NCBI RefSeq assembly: GCF_023078275.1
Contig: NC_062990.1
Location: forward strand, 14,027,549-14,091,548
Direction of reading: 5' to 3'
From: Leguminivora glycinivorella
Taxonomy: Eukaryota > Arthropoda > Insecta > Lepidoptera > Tortricidae
DNA length: 64,000 nt
In this document: piece after piece, positions 32,001-34,654 of the stretch
How the letters are laid out: each line of letters begins with the position of its first letter
Numbering within the stretch: position 1 is the first letter of the stretch
Notes under the pieces: generated by a model
The model's input: only the letters and a program-made list of their open reading frames with translations
What the model was told of the DNA's origin: nothing
Databases searched by the model: none
Position numbers and translations under genes: made by a program

Positions 32001-33203
32001 GGCTTTAAGCTCATCTCGTTTCCGGTCGAGTTCAACGAGGCGTTCAGTTTCAAATTCCTTTACTCTATCATGAACGAGACGTCGCCATTCGGGCCGCTGC
32101 GCTGCCTTCTGCTCCCAGTCAGAGGGCTCAAGTTTGCACCTCTTCATGTGTCTTTTCAGAACATCCCTAAATCTTAAGTACTGGCCACCGCTCTTACGCT
32201 TACCGCTCTGGAGTTCTGAAAAGAAGATGCGCTTCGCCACTCTGCTTTCTGACATCCGAGAAACGTGCCCACACCACCGTAGCTGCCGCCTCATTAGATA
32301 AGCCTCAATGCCCCCGACGTTTGCGCGCCTCAGAACATTTGTATTTCTGACTCGGTCCGACCATTTGATGTTCATAATATGTATGTATGAAATATGTATG
32401 AAAAGGAGCAACGATTTTTTCAGAAACGATTAACGCGTCCCTACATTACACGGAAATGATAATATACGATTTGCCCTAGTCGCTAAGAGCAAGAAGAAGT
32501 ATTGCATAGATTTCATCGAGGGAACCGGCCCCTTCCCCTTCTCTTTGTGGGGAGTAGTCACGTGCGATTTCATGACTATTGGGCTAAATCGGATCAGTTT
32601 GACCCAAGGAACAATTTTGCCAAGCAACATCGCCACAGGCAAAAGTGCAAAGTCGCTGGCCTTACTTATCCTACTGGTCACCAAACACAAATATGGCAAA
32701 GGGAAAATGAGCATAGTTTGAAAATTATAAGTTCTAGCTATATACTTGCAAAGACAATATTGTAGGGAATTTCATAGAGAATATACTTCTCTTAGACGTT
32801 ATTAACTTATTATTGTAGCTTTTTACGGTTTTCATGGAAATATAAAAAAACTGAAAACAGGGATACAAAAGTGGGGGGAAAGAGGGGAAACATTGACACC
32901 TCGGCGTGTTTCTACTTCTGTTTTTTTTTATAACTCTATAAGCTACCTACATGCCAAGTTTCATGCTTTCTGCCAGACGGGACTATACATTCATACTAAT
33001 TATCCGTTAACGCCCCGCACTATAATGACATAACACAGACTAATAATTAGGCCAGAATCAGCGCGTCTAAAAAAAAACGCAGAGCCTTAGATTTAATTCA
33101 AAATTTGTCAATTTTGTTCGACAGTTACCGTGGAGAATCGGACTGCATTCTGGACTCTCATCCACACCTCGCCCCGTACTGCTACTGCAAACACGAAGAC
33201 TGA
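2729..33203 (+). CDS. DUF229-family (sulfatase/alkaline-phosphatase fold) protein, 14 coding exons
   Basis: Spliced CDS: 2729-2832, 3540-3626, 4328-4342, 4583-4736, 7249-7442, 11007-11195, 17022-17174, 20540-20732, 23909-24078, 25930-26188, 26984-27135, 28421-28580, 31038-31141, 33125-33203. All introns are GT-AG, phases agree at every junction, and the total is 2013 nt, giving 670 residues. Residues 6-21 form a hydrophobic signal anchor after a basic start (MFRKRW), implying a type II membrane or secreted protein. Family blocks in order: CQTPKLDPY (ex4), VLAFDS with D219/S220 at the expected active-site position (ex6), YNILGDGTPACLFPFLTGK (ex7), FKKQPADHYYR and CYGD (ex8), CHDNFNYIQYADDD and DHGPR, D416/H417 (ex9), GKLDERLP (ex10), CSEAGIETHWCTC (ex11), PYCYCK end (ex14). 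Several N-x-S/T sites suit an extracytoplasmic product. The family is known from insects and nematodes; its substrate is not established. The 5' UTR and promoter were not located; an AG at 2718-2719 could be the acceptor of a 5' UTR intron. Confidence 0.93.
2866..3110 (+). repeat. GGGGGCAAAGTTG repeat family, copy 1
   Basis: Shares CAAGGGGGCAAAGTTGT, GAGCAAGCGAAAG and GCGAG..GTGGTTC with 18258-18690. Non-coding interspersed repeat in intron 1. Confidence 0.6.
3540..3626 (+). CDS. DUF229 gene, coding exon 2
   Basis: Acceptor TTATAG|A, donor AG|GTATGA. Residues 35-63 are a proline- and acid-containing stalk (EAPRGAY..IEDDDKLLGTD). Incoming and outgoing phases are both 2, matching exons 1 and 3. 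Confidence 0.82.
3695..4098. mobile_element. Foldback element with ~166-bp inverted arms
   Basis: Arms 3695-3861 and 3933-4098 are inverted copies (TATAGTATGAATTTTCT..., AACAAAAGCCTTTGTTTCTA, GTCTCAGTGTAG). The loop is about 70 bp with no ORF. Probable MITE/foldback in intron 2. Confidence 0.8.
4120..4225 (+). repeat. LINE C-terminal fragment (KVCEAEVVCQD type)
   Basis: Reads R-x-V-M-K-V-C-E-A-E-V-V-C-Q-D-x-S-K-W-K-S in the + direction, the same tail as the antisense fragment at 16717-16974. Confidence 0.6.
4328..4342 (+). CDS. DUF229 gene, 15-nt microexon 3
   Basis: Acceptor CTTTTTCAG|A and donor GA|GTAAGT flank only 15 bases encoding R-T-A-I-I plus two bases of E. It keeps the frame between exons 2 and 4. 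As both flanking junctions are phase 2, skipping would remove five residues without a frameshift. Confidence 0.72.
4583..4736 (+). CDS. DUF229 gene, coding exon 4
   Basis: Acceptor CTGACAG|A, donor TAT|GTAAGT. Residues 69-120 include CQTPKLDPYSNDM and LKCKGQDWVKCY, the conserved N-terminal Cys-rich start of the DUF229 domain. Ends in phase 0. An open frame continues into the intron to 5267, but it runs into a TA microsatellite and is not coding. Confidence 0.9.
4870..5085. repeat. (TA)n and (TTTA)n microsatellites
   Basis: A TA run spans about 4931-5016 and a TTTA run about 5043-5078, just after exon 4 in intron 4. They create a spurious long open frame rich in Tyr-Ile. Confidence 0.95.
5086..5435 (+). 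repeat. Lepidopteran repeat with tRNA-like insert
   Basis: Begins CGATCTCGGAAACCGCTCTA and ends GAGCGAAGCTCGGTCGCCCA, a common lepidopteran repeat. Its middle holds a tRNA-like promoter pair (TAGCTCAGTTACGAGGTCGG and GGTTTCGAATCCCGGCC), giving a SINE-like head. Confidence 0.6.
5451..5567. repeat. Hairpin element AAACGTTCACTAAAGT
   Basis: ATAAACGTTCACTAAAGT at the left and ACTTTAGTGAACGTTTAT at the right are exact inverses. A second pair (GTTTGTCCCTTT / AAAGGGACAAAC) nests inside. MITE-sized. I see nothing further in 5570-6215. Confidence 0.75.
6217..6866 (-). mobile_element. tRNA-headed SINE, interrupted by a ~410-bp insert
   Basis: The right part contains the antisense tRNA-like head (CTTACCGGGATTCGAACCCA, CAGGCAGGGTCACTACCGAC). 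The left part has the tail GGGGACACTGATCAACTTAG..TACTATGGGTTCTATGCAAC. The body is split around ACATACTTA (about 6287 and 6714). A + strand SINE head of the same type lies at 14330-14460. Confidence 0.7.
6296..6712. mobile_element. Unidentified insert inside SINE, flanked by ACATACTTA repeats
   Basis: The direct repeat ACATACTTA on both sides resembles a target duplication. The insert is AT-rich with a GC patch and ends with an open start ATGAACATGTCGAACACGCC giving MNMSNTPSDTPVRPPNTP, which then runs into the SINE. It could be a truncated retroelement 5' end. Family not recognised. Confidence 0.45.
7249..7442 (+). CDS. DUF229 gene, coding exon 5
   Basis: Acceptor TTTTTTTCAG|CAC, donor AT|GTAAGT. 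Residues 121-184 (HSKCRVVDAIRDKHKNIKC..., SVSCTATETS) match the Cys-containing segment before the catalytic-like core. There is no in-frame stop in 64 codons, in contrast to the intron around it. Confidence 0.9.
7590..7665. repeat. Imperfect hairpin GGACACACCGTG
   Basis: CACGGTGTGTCC and GGACACACCGTG face each other across about 30 bp. No coding frame around it. Confidence 0.55.
8415..8660 (+). pseudogene. Decayed tyrosine-recombinase (Crypton/KIAA1958-like) N-terminal exon
   Basis: ATG at 8415 opens a frame with LLPEKSDKAYQKCYDCFDTK, then a shift gives SETALLAHF and further shifts give FSPSTLWTEYSMLRSTQ. This order (EKSEKAYxxCYDxF, YSENVLLAYF, STLWxxYSMLRST) is that of the N-terminus of tyrosine-recombinase-like proteins seen in insect genomes. 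A GTAGGT donor-like site follows ATATGAA. Broken by at least two frameshifts. Lies in intron 5 and does not fit the phase of the host gene. Confidence 0.5.
8742..8845. repeat. Hairpin AACATTATGAAGGCTATAAAAGT
   Basis: ATTATGAAGGCTATAAAAGT is inverted as ACTTTTATAGCCTTCATAAC. The ends continue to pair over AGTATAC/ATATACT. MITE-like, no ORF. Confidence 0.65.
9006..10125 (+). repeat. Tandem duplication containing repeat A
   Basis: 9006-9340 (repeat A 3' end plus unique flank) recurs at 9822-10125 with the same words (AATATTCTTAATAATATATT, GACTCTATGGATAATTAT, CCGCCAAAAGGTATCAT). The second copy differs mostly by 3-17-bp deletions. Unit length about 815 bp. Confidence 0.85.
9344..9883 (+). repeat. 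Repeat family A, copy 2
   Basis: Full-length match to 1499-2030 with the same inverted ends and GTCC run, ending GACACGCTCTTGGCCGGT. Nothing gene-like was seen in 10150-10680. Confidence 0.88.
11007..11195 (+). CDS. DUF229 gene, coding exon 6 (VLAFDS motif)
   Basis: Acceptor TTACAG|G, donor GAAGG|GTAAGA. Residues 185-247 contain INVMVLAFDSTPRSGFIRLM followed by PKTWKVLNEEL. The family usually reads ..DSxSR.NFIRxMPKT here, so D219 and S220 are the likely metal and nucleophile positions. Two decayed copies of this exon follow in the same intron. Confidence 0.92.
11427..11604 (+). pseudogene. Second, partial copy of DUF229 exon 6
   Basis: From about 11478 the frame reads PLDDKINVMVLAFDSTPRSG and on through MPKTWKVLNEELKATIMEG almost identically to exon 6, ending GAAGG|GTAATA. 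Upstream, the exon's first third is replaced by LDVNS/LDAKP-like 15-bp units. An in-frame TGA (around 11426) and no phase-correct acceptor argue against use as a cassette exon. Confidence 0.85.
11748..11861 (-). mobile_element. Helitron-like repeat fragment
   Basis: Reverse complement of the ATCCATACTAATATTATAAATG...GTAGCCTATG unit at 25398. Its 3' CTAGT end is missing. It inserted between exon 6 copies 2 and 3. Confidence 0.7.
12080..12246 (+). pseudogene. Third, gutted copy of DUF229 exon 6 with 15-bp repeat expansion
   Basis: Only the 3' tail (VLNEELKAIIMEG, donor-like GAAGG|GTAATA) is kept. The core including VLAFDS is missing and replaced by tandem CTGGATGTTAATCCA units (Leu-Asp-Val-Asn-Pro). 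The flanking intron sequence is also shared with copies 1 and 2, so the duplicated unit was exon plus intron, about 400 bp. Confidence 0.82.
12395..12655. repeat. Penelope-like terminal repeat (GGAAACGGATTAAATCGCG type)
   Basis: Same sequence as the outer palindrome arms at 28645 and 29722 (CCCGACGTTTCGAACTCTTT, CTACCCACATA..GAAATATTAA). It adjoins a Penelope GIY-YIG fragment, so it is interpreted as that element's terminal repeat. Confidence 0.7.
12656..13303 (-). CDS. Penelope-like element, C-terminal GIY-YIG endonuclease fragment
   Basis: Antisense open frame of 215 codons. The middle has GVYRLDCECGLSYVGQTKQS, the GIY-YIG signature of Penelope-like retroelements, then TRVKEHIADVKHRRQ and REAIEIKKYPNFNREDYF. 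The reverse transcriptase that should precede it is absent, so this is a 5'-truncated copy inside intron 6 of the host gene. The C-terminal 30 residues (LCCMVLDICSLFFVNFL) probably come from 3' flank. It is not expected to be active. Confidence 0.85.
   Translation of the reverse strand: MQWTNRVAVALSVITFKCASSLSKRTSSSHELLQSVGIDQGRKIDNYTDRISHILKRASIKTYFKPMKKMSKFLRPIKCQTPLQNTGVYRLDCECGLSYVGQTKQSISTRVKEHIADVKHRRQRSAVSEHVMDKVNHAIKFDKPLVLAKEKRYIPRMLREAIEIKKYPNFNREDYFTTGLGSSSTSDNGTSTTKAVRHLCCMVLDICSLFFVNFL
13438..13510 (-). mobile_element. Fragment of the conserved-body SINE
   Basis: CATTTGGCGTAGACACAAGT..GAAACCGACTGCCATCTTCT matches the 3' body of the SINE at 18792-19120. Confidence 0.6.
13556..13678. 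mobile_element. MITE with ~42-bp inverted arms
   Basis: TATCTGGGTAAAGGGACC..GATGGCG..TTACGTC is mirrored by GACGTAAACGCCATC..GTCCCTTTACCCAGATA. Non-coding. Confidence 0.75.
13690..14060 (-). pseudogene. Non-LTR retrotransposon C-terminal fragment (WLGHVLRMEDDR type)
   Basis: The antisense frame reads RWLGHVLRMEDDRGAKRPYL and, in another frame, RDVAKDRDNWRPVHSC, the tail common to many animal LINEs. Stops and shifts separate the pieces. Confidence 0.7.
14215..14325 (-). mobile_element. 3' UTR fragment of the LINE family seen at 37872
   Basis: CACTTTATTGTGTACAGTAA..ATACAAAGGCAAGCTTATC matches 37885-37970, the 3' end of the LINE inserted in mariner. Confidence 0.65.
14330..14462 (+). mobile_element. 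tRNA-headed SINE
   Basis: Box A-like TGGCCTAGTCGGTAGTGACC and box B-like GGTTCGAATCC lie 35 bp apart, followed by GTAAGGGCATTTATTTCTGT. It lacks acceptor-stem pairing, so it is not a tRNA gene. Confidence 0.75.
14463..14665 (+). repeat. Interspersed repeat paired with 1090-1290
   Basis: GCGTGTGGATTCCATACGGG through AATGTACGCCGCCGTTC, the inverse of the copy near the window start. Confidence 0.6.
14752..16440. repeat. 1.7-kb palindrome built from ~98-bp tandem monomers
   Basis: The left arm (14752-15391) carries about six monomers with the words CAGTCATTATTTGTGTACA, TTCCTATTCGCAATTCTACG and GGTATTTCGCCTCATTCGCT. The right arm (15801-16440) is its inverse, monomer for monomer. A ~410-bp unique spacer separates them. 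A transcript through intron 6 could form a hairpin of about 640 bp. Confidence 0.9.
16474..16702 (+). mobile_element. Conserved-body SINE, head lost
   Basis: Body words TTTTCGGAACTTATGTGCGA, GGTGAAGGAAAACATCGTGA and CTCCCATGAGCCATGGCGAA match 33517-33844. The tRNA-like head is missing where it joins the palindrome. Confidence 0.8.
16703..16980 (-). pseudogene. LINE C-terminal fragment (RRTFLDQIREIL type)
   Basis: The antisense frame 16717-16974 reads SGRPRRTFLDQIREILRKGQ and KVCEAKVVCQDRSKWKSVIS, a tail frequent in lepidopteran LINEs. It ends about 45 bp before the exon 7 acceptor. Confidence 0.75.
17022..17174 (+). CDS. DUF229 gene, coding exon 7 (YNILGDGTP block)
   Basis: Acceptor CTTTTTCAG|G, donor GG|GTAAGT. 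Encodes residues 248-298 including YNILGDGTPACLFPFLTGK, the most diagnostic DUF229 signature, then ENNRTMDDFPFIFNYLKEEG with an N-R-T glycosylation site. Confidence 0.95.
17637..17870 (-). pseudogene. RTE-like LINE C-terminal fragment
   Basis: The antisense frame has DGYNGSERPKKKWMECVSND and MTADREEWRRKI, the tail typical of RTE-type LINEs, then a GATGATGA-rich 3' end. Confidence 0.75.
17980..18060 (+). repeat. tRNA-like SINE head fragment
   Basis: ACCCCGGTTAACGGAGTACG plus box B-like GGTTCGATTCC. No tRNA fold is evident. Confidence 0.4.
18258..18690 (+). repeat. GGGGGCAAAGTTG repeat family, copy 2
   Basis: Longer copy of 2866-3110, with ACAAGGGGGCAAAGTTGTAT, GCGACGCGAGTGGTTCGAG and a 3' half ending GTGAGGGGAAAAAGCTTTTA. 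Confidence 0.65.
18792..19120 (-). mobile_element. Conserved-body SINE, near full length
   Basis: Runs from the CATCCTCCTTGCGTTATC tail to the antisense head with CCGCTAGGCTACCAGCGCTT. Same family as 33517-33844. Confidence 0.85.
19183..19412 (+). mobile_element. Repeat family D, copy 1 (CACAGTATAATAAAGAGTACT)
   Basis: Shares TATGGCCACTCCC, TTACCTCACAGTTACCGC and TTTCATATATTTGATCGCCA with 27320-28327 and 37091-37309. Followed by (TATC)n at 19492-19512. Confidence 0.75.
19800..20357 (+). repeat. Repeat family A, copy 3
   Basis: Has the AGGGTTCCGTAG start, GTCT/GTCC run, a C17-like poly-C patch near 20005, and the ACACGCTCTTGGCCGGT end. Confidence 0.88.
20540..20732 (+). CDS. DUF229 gene, coding exon 8
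   Basis: Acceptor CCTTCTAG|A, donor CAG|GTAAGT. Residues 299-363 carry YTTAYMEDMP, FNGFKKQPADHYYR and the CYGDTP motif, in the order found across the family. The phase 0 end joins exon 9. Confidence 0.94.
21290..21528 (-). mobile_element. Diverged conserved-body SINE
   Basis: ACTAGTTTTTACGAAAGCCA..GGAATTAGTCAGGTTTCCTC and CACGATGTTTTCTAACACCG match the family. The head is largely decayed. Confidence 0.65.
21850..22235 (+). pseudogene. LINE C-terminal end, PD-(x14)-D restriction-like endonuclease type
   Basis: The frame to 22172 reads KPDIVIIDRLQRRAVLVDIT, then DENLVKAEKDKSSKYLDLAH and RLSLGGWIKGQMQKAVILDT before TAA. PD-x14-D suggests the restriction-like endonuclease of R4/NeSL-type LINEs; the clade is inference. 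5'-truncated. Confidence 0.65.
22350..22690 (+). pseudogene. Second copy of the same LINE 3' end
   Basis: Repeats 22005-22290 nearly base for base (GGGATGTTGAATCAACGATC, GGCGGCACCCTAGGTTAGGT) after an (ATA)n run. A separate insertion or a tandem copy. I see only AT-rich sequence in 22700-23150. Confidence 0.85.
23432..23632 (+). mobile_element. Shortened conserved-body SINE
   Basis: Head piece CCTGAGGTCGCGAGTTCGAA, CCAATGAGTTTTAAATATTT deletion joint, then GTGAAGGAAAACATCGTGAG and the GGATGATGATGATGA tail. Confidence 0.78.
23650..23850. repeat. Penelope-like terminal repeat fragment (inner type)
   Basis: CCTCCGACGTTTCAAGGACG, GACTGGCTGAAGTTGACATC and CTGTACGAGTTTTTCGAACT follow the order of the inner palindrome arm at 28900-29015. 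It stops about 60 bp before exon 9. Confidence 0.65.
23909..24078 (+). CDS. DUF229 gene, coding exon 9 (HD and DHG metal motifs)
   Basis: Acceptor CTATTTCAG|TTT, donor CCCAG|GTATGG. Encodes FLELDGRRFIFTFIGD, CHDNFNYIQYADDD and TLIIVMGDHGPR. The H-D and D-H-G-x-R pairs are expected metal-ligand positions of the sulfatase-like fold. The first reads ICHDN where relatives typically have LSHD. Confidence 0.94.
24128..24262. repeat. Hairpin 50 bp after the exon 9 donor
   Basis: GGGGGGTTACCATGACGTAC..TTCAGTTTAGGTTGAGAGA is mirrored by TCTCTCAACCTAAACTGAA..CATGATGGTAACCCCCC-type sequence. Arms ~55 bp, loop ~25 bp. Confidence 0.85.
24558..25020 (+). repeat. ACCGACTTCAAAAAAGGAGG repeat
   Basis: Common lepidopteran repeat: starts AACCGACTTCAAAAAAGGAG, has a T-run at 24601-24628, TATCTCCGAGAATCGTGGAC and GGTCCCATTGGCACCAAGTC, and ends near AAAACCGCCTTCAAAAA. 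Confidence 0.7.
25023..25346. mobile_element. Near-perfect inverted repeat, 136-bp arms
   Basis: Arms 25023-25158 and 25211-25346 are inverse copies with one difference seen (G at ..TTTTGGAGTC, T in the partner). The 52-bp loop contains GGTTGGGTGGGGCAAACAGG. No ORF; a young foldback or MITE. Confidence 0.9.
25398..25726 (+). mobile_element. Helitron-like repeat, 3' end GCAAAAGCTAGT, with MITE inside
   Basis: Starts ATCCATACTAATATTATAAA, has CACGGCAAAACGGAGCGACG and ends CGCGGGCAAAAGCTAGT, the widespread lepidopteran unit attributed to Helitron-like elements. Interrupted at 25549-25695. Confidence 0.75.
25549..25695. mobile_element. Foldback MITE inserted in the Helitron-like repeat
   Basis: GGCTCAGCCACGACATCGGT is mirrored by ..TGTCGTGGCTGGGCC. 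TAACG occurs on both sides where the uninterrupted copy (30300) has it once, indicating a short target duplication. Confidence 0.8.
25930..26188 (+). CDS. DUF229 gene, coding exon 10
   Basis: Acceptor TTCCCACAG|G, donor CCG|GTAAGT. The longest exon (259 nt, residues 420-506). RKKHSLRGKLDERLPLLAIR is the family block after DHG.R, followed by HVLTTAHDLHATILDAVDLR. The 3' half is repeated, in decayed form, two or three more times just downstream. Confidence 0.94.
26240..26381 (+). pseudogene. Second partial copy of DUF229 exon 10 (3' half)
   Basis: Matches exon 10 from GCGCTTCAAGC through GGCTAGAATTG, then GTGAGT. A small insertion after GACCTTCAT shifts the frame to a TGA, so it is not coding. 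The donor remains intact. Confidence 0.85.
26398..26536 (+). pseudogene. Third partial copy of DUF229 exon 10 (3' half)
   Basis: Shares GCGCGCTTCAAGCGAATTCG, GGAATCCTTATAAAG and the GAACCG|GTAAAT junction with exon 10. It has internal insertions (ATATTATTCATATT...) and deletions and no long open frame. Confidence 0.82.
26585..26712 (+). pseudogene. Possible fourth, highly decayed copy of the exon 10 tail
   Basis: Order and spacing of CTTCAAGCTACG, GGAATTCTTACAAACT and GGATTTGAAGGT resemble copies 2 and 3, but identity is low. It is listed because it continues the tandem series. Confidence 0.4.
26984..27135 (+). CDS. DUF229 gene, coding exon 11
   Basis: Acceptor TTTTTCAG|ATC, donor GG|GTATGT. 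Residues 507-556 begin IPSRRSCSEAGIETHWCTC, matching the conserved IP.RTC.DAGI..H.CTC block. Two N-x-S/T sites (NVS, NRT). Confidence 0.94.
27453..28218 (-). pseudogene. 5'-truncated LINE 3' end with 13-bp target duplication
   Basis: The target duplication GCTGTCATATCTT occupies 27440-27452 and 28219-28231. The antisense frame 27714-28226 has MTADELARAGEETEFLCPEP, LLKLGKKSLRMLTGIITGHN and CPHCGKKTS, the RNase H-to-tail region of an R1/Jockey-type LINE. It has a GTAGAT-repeat 3' end and a MITE inserted near that end. Confidence 0.82.
27484..27646. mobile_element. MITE with GTGCGTAGCCGAATGGCA terminal inverted repeats
   Basis: Perfect 18-bp inverted ends GTGCGTAGCCGAATGGCA / TGCCATTCGGCTACGCAC enclosing 127 bp with no coding frame. 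A fragment of the family starts the window. Confidence 0.85.
28421..28580 (+). CDS. DUF229 gene, coding exon 12
   Basis: Acceptor TTTGTCAACAG|G, donor GGA|GTAAGT. Residues 557-610 (PQCVPRTVASTSYVLRQRVN...) fit the less conserved membrane-distal C-terminal region. The phase-1 entry follows exon 11 correctly. Confidence 0.85.
28645..29945. mobile_element. Penelope-like palindromes, one nested in the other
   Basis: Outer arms 28645-28866 and 29722-29945 (AACGGATTAAATCGCGTGTA..., CCCGACGTTTCGAACTC) enclose an inner palindrome and a short tail. Words in the outer arms also lie beside the Penelope fragment at 12656, which ties them to that class. Confidence 0.8.
28861..29530 (+). mobile_element. 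Inner Penelope-like element: 293-bp inverted arms around a GIY-YIG remnant
   Basis: Arms 28861-29153 and 29238-29530 are near-identical inverses (AAACAGGACTTAATCGCG, CCCGACGTTTCGGACATGAC, GGGTAGACTGGCTGGGAGTT). The 84-bp loop encodes REAIEIRKHRNFNQNEG, matching the C-terminus of the Penelope frame at 12656-13303 (REAIEIKKYPNFN). It inserted at AGTTATACAATATT, which recurs at 29568. Confidence 0.85.
30138..30332 (+). mobile_element. Helitron-like repeat, uninterrupted
   Basis: AATCCATACTTATATTATAA to TTGCAAAAGCTAGT. Same family as 25398-25726 without the foldback insert. Confidence 0.75.
30687..31034 (-). pseudogene. LINE C-terminal fragment reaching the exon 13 acceptor
   Basis: The antisense frame has LGMLGFNSLEIRRISNLLPF and CSDLVNRTCSLFLPDNYLRS, the weakly conserved tail of RT-bearing LINEs. 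The open frame continues upstream through LKPTSL to about 31037, that is, to the AG of the host acceptor. Confidence 0.7.
31038..31141 (+). CDS. DUF229 gene, coding exon 13
   Basis: Acceptor GGTTTCAG|ATT, donor GC|GTAAGT. Residues 611-644 (ESNPGGAVYEASLTYN...) end ISRVN, the family's usual lead into the last Cys-rich block. An antisense LINE fragment reaches the acceptor. Confidence 0.88.
31379..32987. mobile_element. Large foldback, ~410-bp arms, interrupted by LINE
   Basis: Arms 31379-31788 and 32570-32987 are inverse copies (TATAGTCCCGTCTGGCAGAA, CCCTCTTTCCCCCCACTTTT, GGACCAGT-like). Between them are a LINE tail and ~150 bp of unassigned sequence. Lies in the last intron. Confidence 0.88.
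31789..32425 (-). pseudogene. LINE C-terminal tail with zinc-finger-like motif
   Basis: The antisense frame 31857-32411 reads IKWSDRVRNTNVLRRANVGG, QLRWCGHVSRMSESRVAKRI, KPGG-like linker, then CPKCARKFSHKIGYASHVKAH, a C2H2-like end. This LRWxGHVxRM tail is widespread in animal LINE ORF2 proteins. A (GAT)n run marks the 3' end. Confidence 0.8.
33125..33203 (+). CDS. DUF229 gene, terminal coding exon 14
   Basis: Acceptor TTCGACAG|T. Encodes YRGESDCILDSHPHLAPYCY, then CKHED and TGA. The C.....L..YCYC arrangement is the typical DUF229 C-terminus, so the stop is credible. No polyadenylation signal was assigned. Confidence 0.9.
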
Positions 33204-33237
33204 ACTGATCTAGCCAAATTTAACTAGTTAGTATGGC

Positions 33238-33400
33238 TCTGTGATCCAAAGAGGATCTTGGCCTCCAAAACGAGAGCACGCTACAACATACCGATCTTGC
33301 GAAGCTTCCTGCCAATTATCGGCTTGTAGCTGACACAGATCCGCCATCACGCTGTCTCCTCAGCGGTATCTGACCGAATTTACTTTCTCTAAATGTTATT
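33238..33400 (-). pseudogene. LINE C-terminal tail fragment
   Basis: AGGATCTTGGCCTCCAAAACG..CTGACACAGATCCGCCATCA parallels 13738-13840 in sense and order. Just beyond the host stop codon. Confidence 0.55.
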
Positions 33401-33516
33401 GAGGACTTTGTATTCTCTGCCAACGCATAAGGTGCAACACCATTGTTGCTAGCCACTGCAAATTATGTAGGCAAAAAACAAGGCAAGTCAAGTTCTTTTA
33501 AATAGTGTACCACAAA

Positions 33517-33844
33517 GCCTGAGTGGCCTAGCGGTAAGAGCGTGCGACTTTCGATCCTGAGGTCGCGGGTTCGAACCCCGGCTCGTACCAATTAGTTTTT
33601 CGGAACTTATGTGCGAAATGTCATTTGACATTTGCCAGTCGCTTTTCGGTGAAGGAAAACATCGTGAGGAAACCGGACTAATTCCAATAAGGCCTAGTTA
33701 CCTTTCGGGTTGGAAGGTCAGATGGCAATCGCTTTCGTAAAACTAGTGCCTACGCCAAATCTTGGGATTAGTTGTCAAAGCGGACCCTCAGGCTCCCATG
33801 AGCCGTGGCAAATGGCGAGATAACGCAAGGAGGATGATGATGAA
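33517..33844 (+). mobile_element. Conserved-body SINE, full length reference copy
   Basis: tRNA-like head (GAGTGGCCTAGCGGTAAGAG, GGTTCGAACCCCGGC), body (TTTTCGGAACTTATGTGCGA, GGTGAAGGAAAACATCGTGA) and GGATGATGATGA tail. The head does not form an acceptor stem, so it is not a tRNA gene. Confidence 0.88.
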
Positions 33845-34185
33845 AGCCTGAATGGACGCTCGAAGTGGAGCATTCGGCGGGGCGTGCGGAGGGTCGAGTC
33901 AGGACACTTGTACGAGTATGAGCTTCAATTGTTTGATATTTACGCCGCACCCCCCCCCCCCCCCCCACTGCACTCCTAACAGGATATTGATATGAGCCTG
34001 CGCTCAGGCCTTCCACGTATACTTCTTAAACGTCTACCGGATCATCAAGTCATATTGGTAAATCAATAGTTTTGATTTGAATATTCATACAACTGATGCG
34101 CCACTGCTGTTAATTAAGTTGATGGTACTCCATCAACTTAATTTGAAGAAATACTACTGTATTTCTTCAAAATTCAAAAATTTTA

Positions 34186-34550
34186 AAGGCTTAGCCAAAC
34201 ACAGGGCGCGGCGCAGCGCCGCGATCGCGCGGTGCGACCGTAGCACGTGCTAACAGGTTAGCAACGTCAAACAGACTGCGTCCCGCCGGCATCGCGCCCC
34301 GCTTCTGCCGCGCGGCGCGGACGCAGCGCTGTGAGCCGCGGAACAGTCAAGGAATAAGCGACCCTACGCGGGCGCATGGTGTAAAGGCGAGAGTCGCGCC
34401 CACATTGCACCGCGATCACGCGCGTGATGAGGGCGTGTTGAGAACGCGAGGCCGGCGTGATCCGAGCGCGCCCTATTTGAACAGTCATCGCGTCGGCATC
34501 ACGCGGCGCGGACGCCACGCTGCGTCGCGCCATGTGTTTGGCCAAGCCTT
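34186..34550. mobile_element. GC-rich MITE (AAGGCTTAGCCAAACAC ends)
   Basis: AAGGCTTAGCCAAACAC and GTGTTTGGCCAAGCCTT are inverted ends. The interior is full of GCGCGG/CCGCGC words. TTAA adjoins both ends, compatible with a TTAA target. The GC content contrasts sharply with the AT-rich surroundings. Confidence 0.8.
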
Positions 34551-34654
34551 AAGACGTAATATATTGTACAATCTCTAGGTGAATCTTCCTAAAAACCATA
34601 GTTTGTTATACCCTATGTTTTTACTGTAAGAAGTAAAAGTGAGTGAAAATTAAA

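Noticed and set aside
33517..33593. Candidate tRNA gene
   Set aside because: Has box A/B-like words and ends CCA, but the acceptor stem does not pair and the same sequence continues into a SINE body found at several other sites.
34267..34545. Arg-rich minus-strand frame
   Set aside because: Lies entirely in the GC-rich MITE; composition artefact.
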